The position numbers were made by a program, and so were the translations under genes. A stretch of DNA of 5,380 nucleotides from CBIHNH01 sp966211425 (GTDB lineage: Bacteria; Patescibacteriota; Saccharimonadia; Saccharimonadales; Saccharimonadaceae), in the NCBI GenBank assembly GCA_966211425.1, contig CBIHNH010000039.1, positions 1-5,380 of the forward strand, written 5' to 3'. The notes below the pieces were generated by a model. The model was given only the letters and a program-made list of their open reading frames with translations. It made no database searches and was not told the DNA's origin. Position 1 is the first letter of the stretch. Each line of letters opens with the position of its first letter. Positions 5,292 to 5,380 of the stretch are shown here, piece after piece.

Positions 5292-5380
5292 CTAGCGACG
5301 CTCAATGTTCGCGAGAACGGCAGCCTTGATAAGTTCAGCAGGCAAAGGTTTATCGAGCCCGAACCATAACGTCCCTTTAC
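5292..5380 (-). CDS. C-terminal end of a DUF1801-like (YdhG-type) small protein (partial)
   Basis: Reading the minus strand from the right edge, one frame gives 28 residues before TAG at 5294-5292. The visible part contains KGTLWFGLDKPLPAELIKAA and ends NIERR. The pattern 'KGT..F.LDKPLP..LI......N.E' matches my recollection of the C-terminus of DUF1801 domain proteins, which are small soluble alpha/beta proteins of unclear function. The start and most of the gene lie beyond the window. It has the same direction as the efflux operon and ends 38 bases before the ATPase ATG with no terminator seen, so read-through into the operon is possible. The match rests on few residues. Confidence 0.55.
   Translation of the reverse strand, partial: KGTLWFGLDKPLPAELIKAAVLANIERR

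Noticed and set aside
5275..5325. Inverted repeats TCTCGCG/CGCGAGA and GGCTGC/GCAGCC around the end of the DUF1801-like gene
   Set aside because: The two pairs cross each other rather than nest, partly lie within coding sequence, and have no T run; probably chance, though an operator role is not excluded.
1..5380. Alternative genetic code with UGA as glycine (as in Gracilibacteria)
   Set aside because: TGA ends the MFS, permease and partial GC-rich genes at positions matching family ends or neighbouring starts, so it acts as a stop here.

Overview
The window looks like a piece of a Patescibacteria/CPR genome, most likely Candidatus Saccharibacteria (TM7). The best clue is the secreted protein at 638-1303: a signal peptide, a DUF11-like beta domain, a Pro/Glu/Thr linker, and a C-terminal 'ATGP + hydrophobic segment + RSRR' tail of the kind I associate with Saccharibacteria surface proteins. 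The standard genetic code fits, since TGA closes several genes at natural ends. The taxonomic call is inference from protein style, not from a marker gene.

Layout, left to right. (1) Positions 2-496 (+) hold the 3' end of a GC-rich gene for an extracellular-looking, Cys/Pro-rich protein. Its codon use is very unlike the rest of the window: 37 of 40 codons counted end in G or C, against 18 of 40 and 20 of 40 in two other genes. It is followed by a nested inverted repeat at 522-560 and a short leader. (2) Positions 638-1303 (+) encode the small cell-surface protein, with a strong Shine-Dalgarno site. (3) Positions 1304-1413 are intergenic, with a foldable segment and a strong bidirectional terminator (1382-1412) between convergent transcription units. 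(4) From 5253 down to 1414 (-) runs a tight five-gene operon: ABC exporter ATPase, ABC-2 permease, SRPBCC/AHSA1-like small protein, MFS transporter and DUF1697 protein. Junctions are a 1-base overlap, a 1-base gap, a 4-base gap and a 4-base overlap. A consensus TATAAT lies 6 bases before the first ATG, so the mRNA is probably leaderless. (5) At the right edge, 5292-5380 (-), is the 3' end of a gene resembling DUF1801 proteins.

Working together: the ATPase and permease should form one ABC-2 exporter in the membrane, and the MFS protein is a second, proton-driven exporter candidate in the same transcript. The SRPBCC-like protein could bind a small hydrophobic ligand, which would make this an efflux or detoxification cassette, but no substrate can be read from the sequence. 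No RNA genes, insertion sequences, CRISPR arrays or origins were seen.
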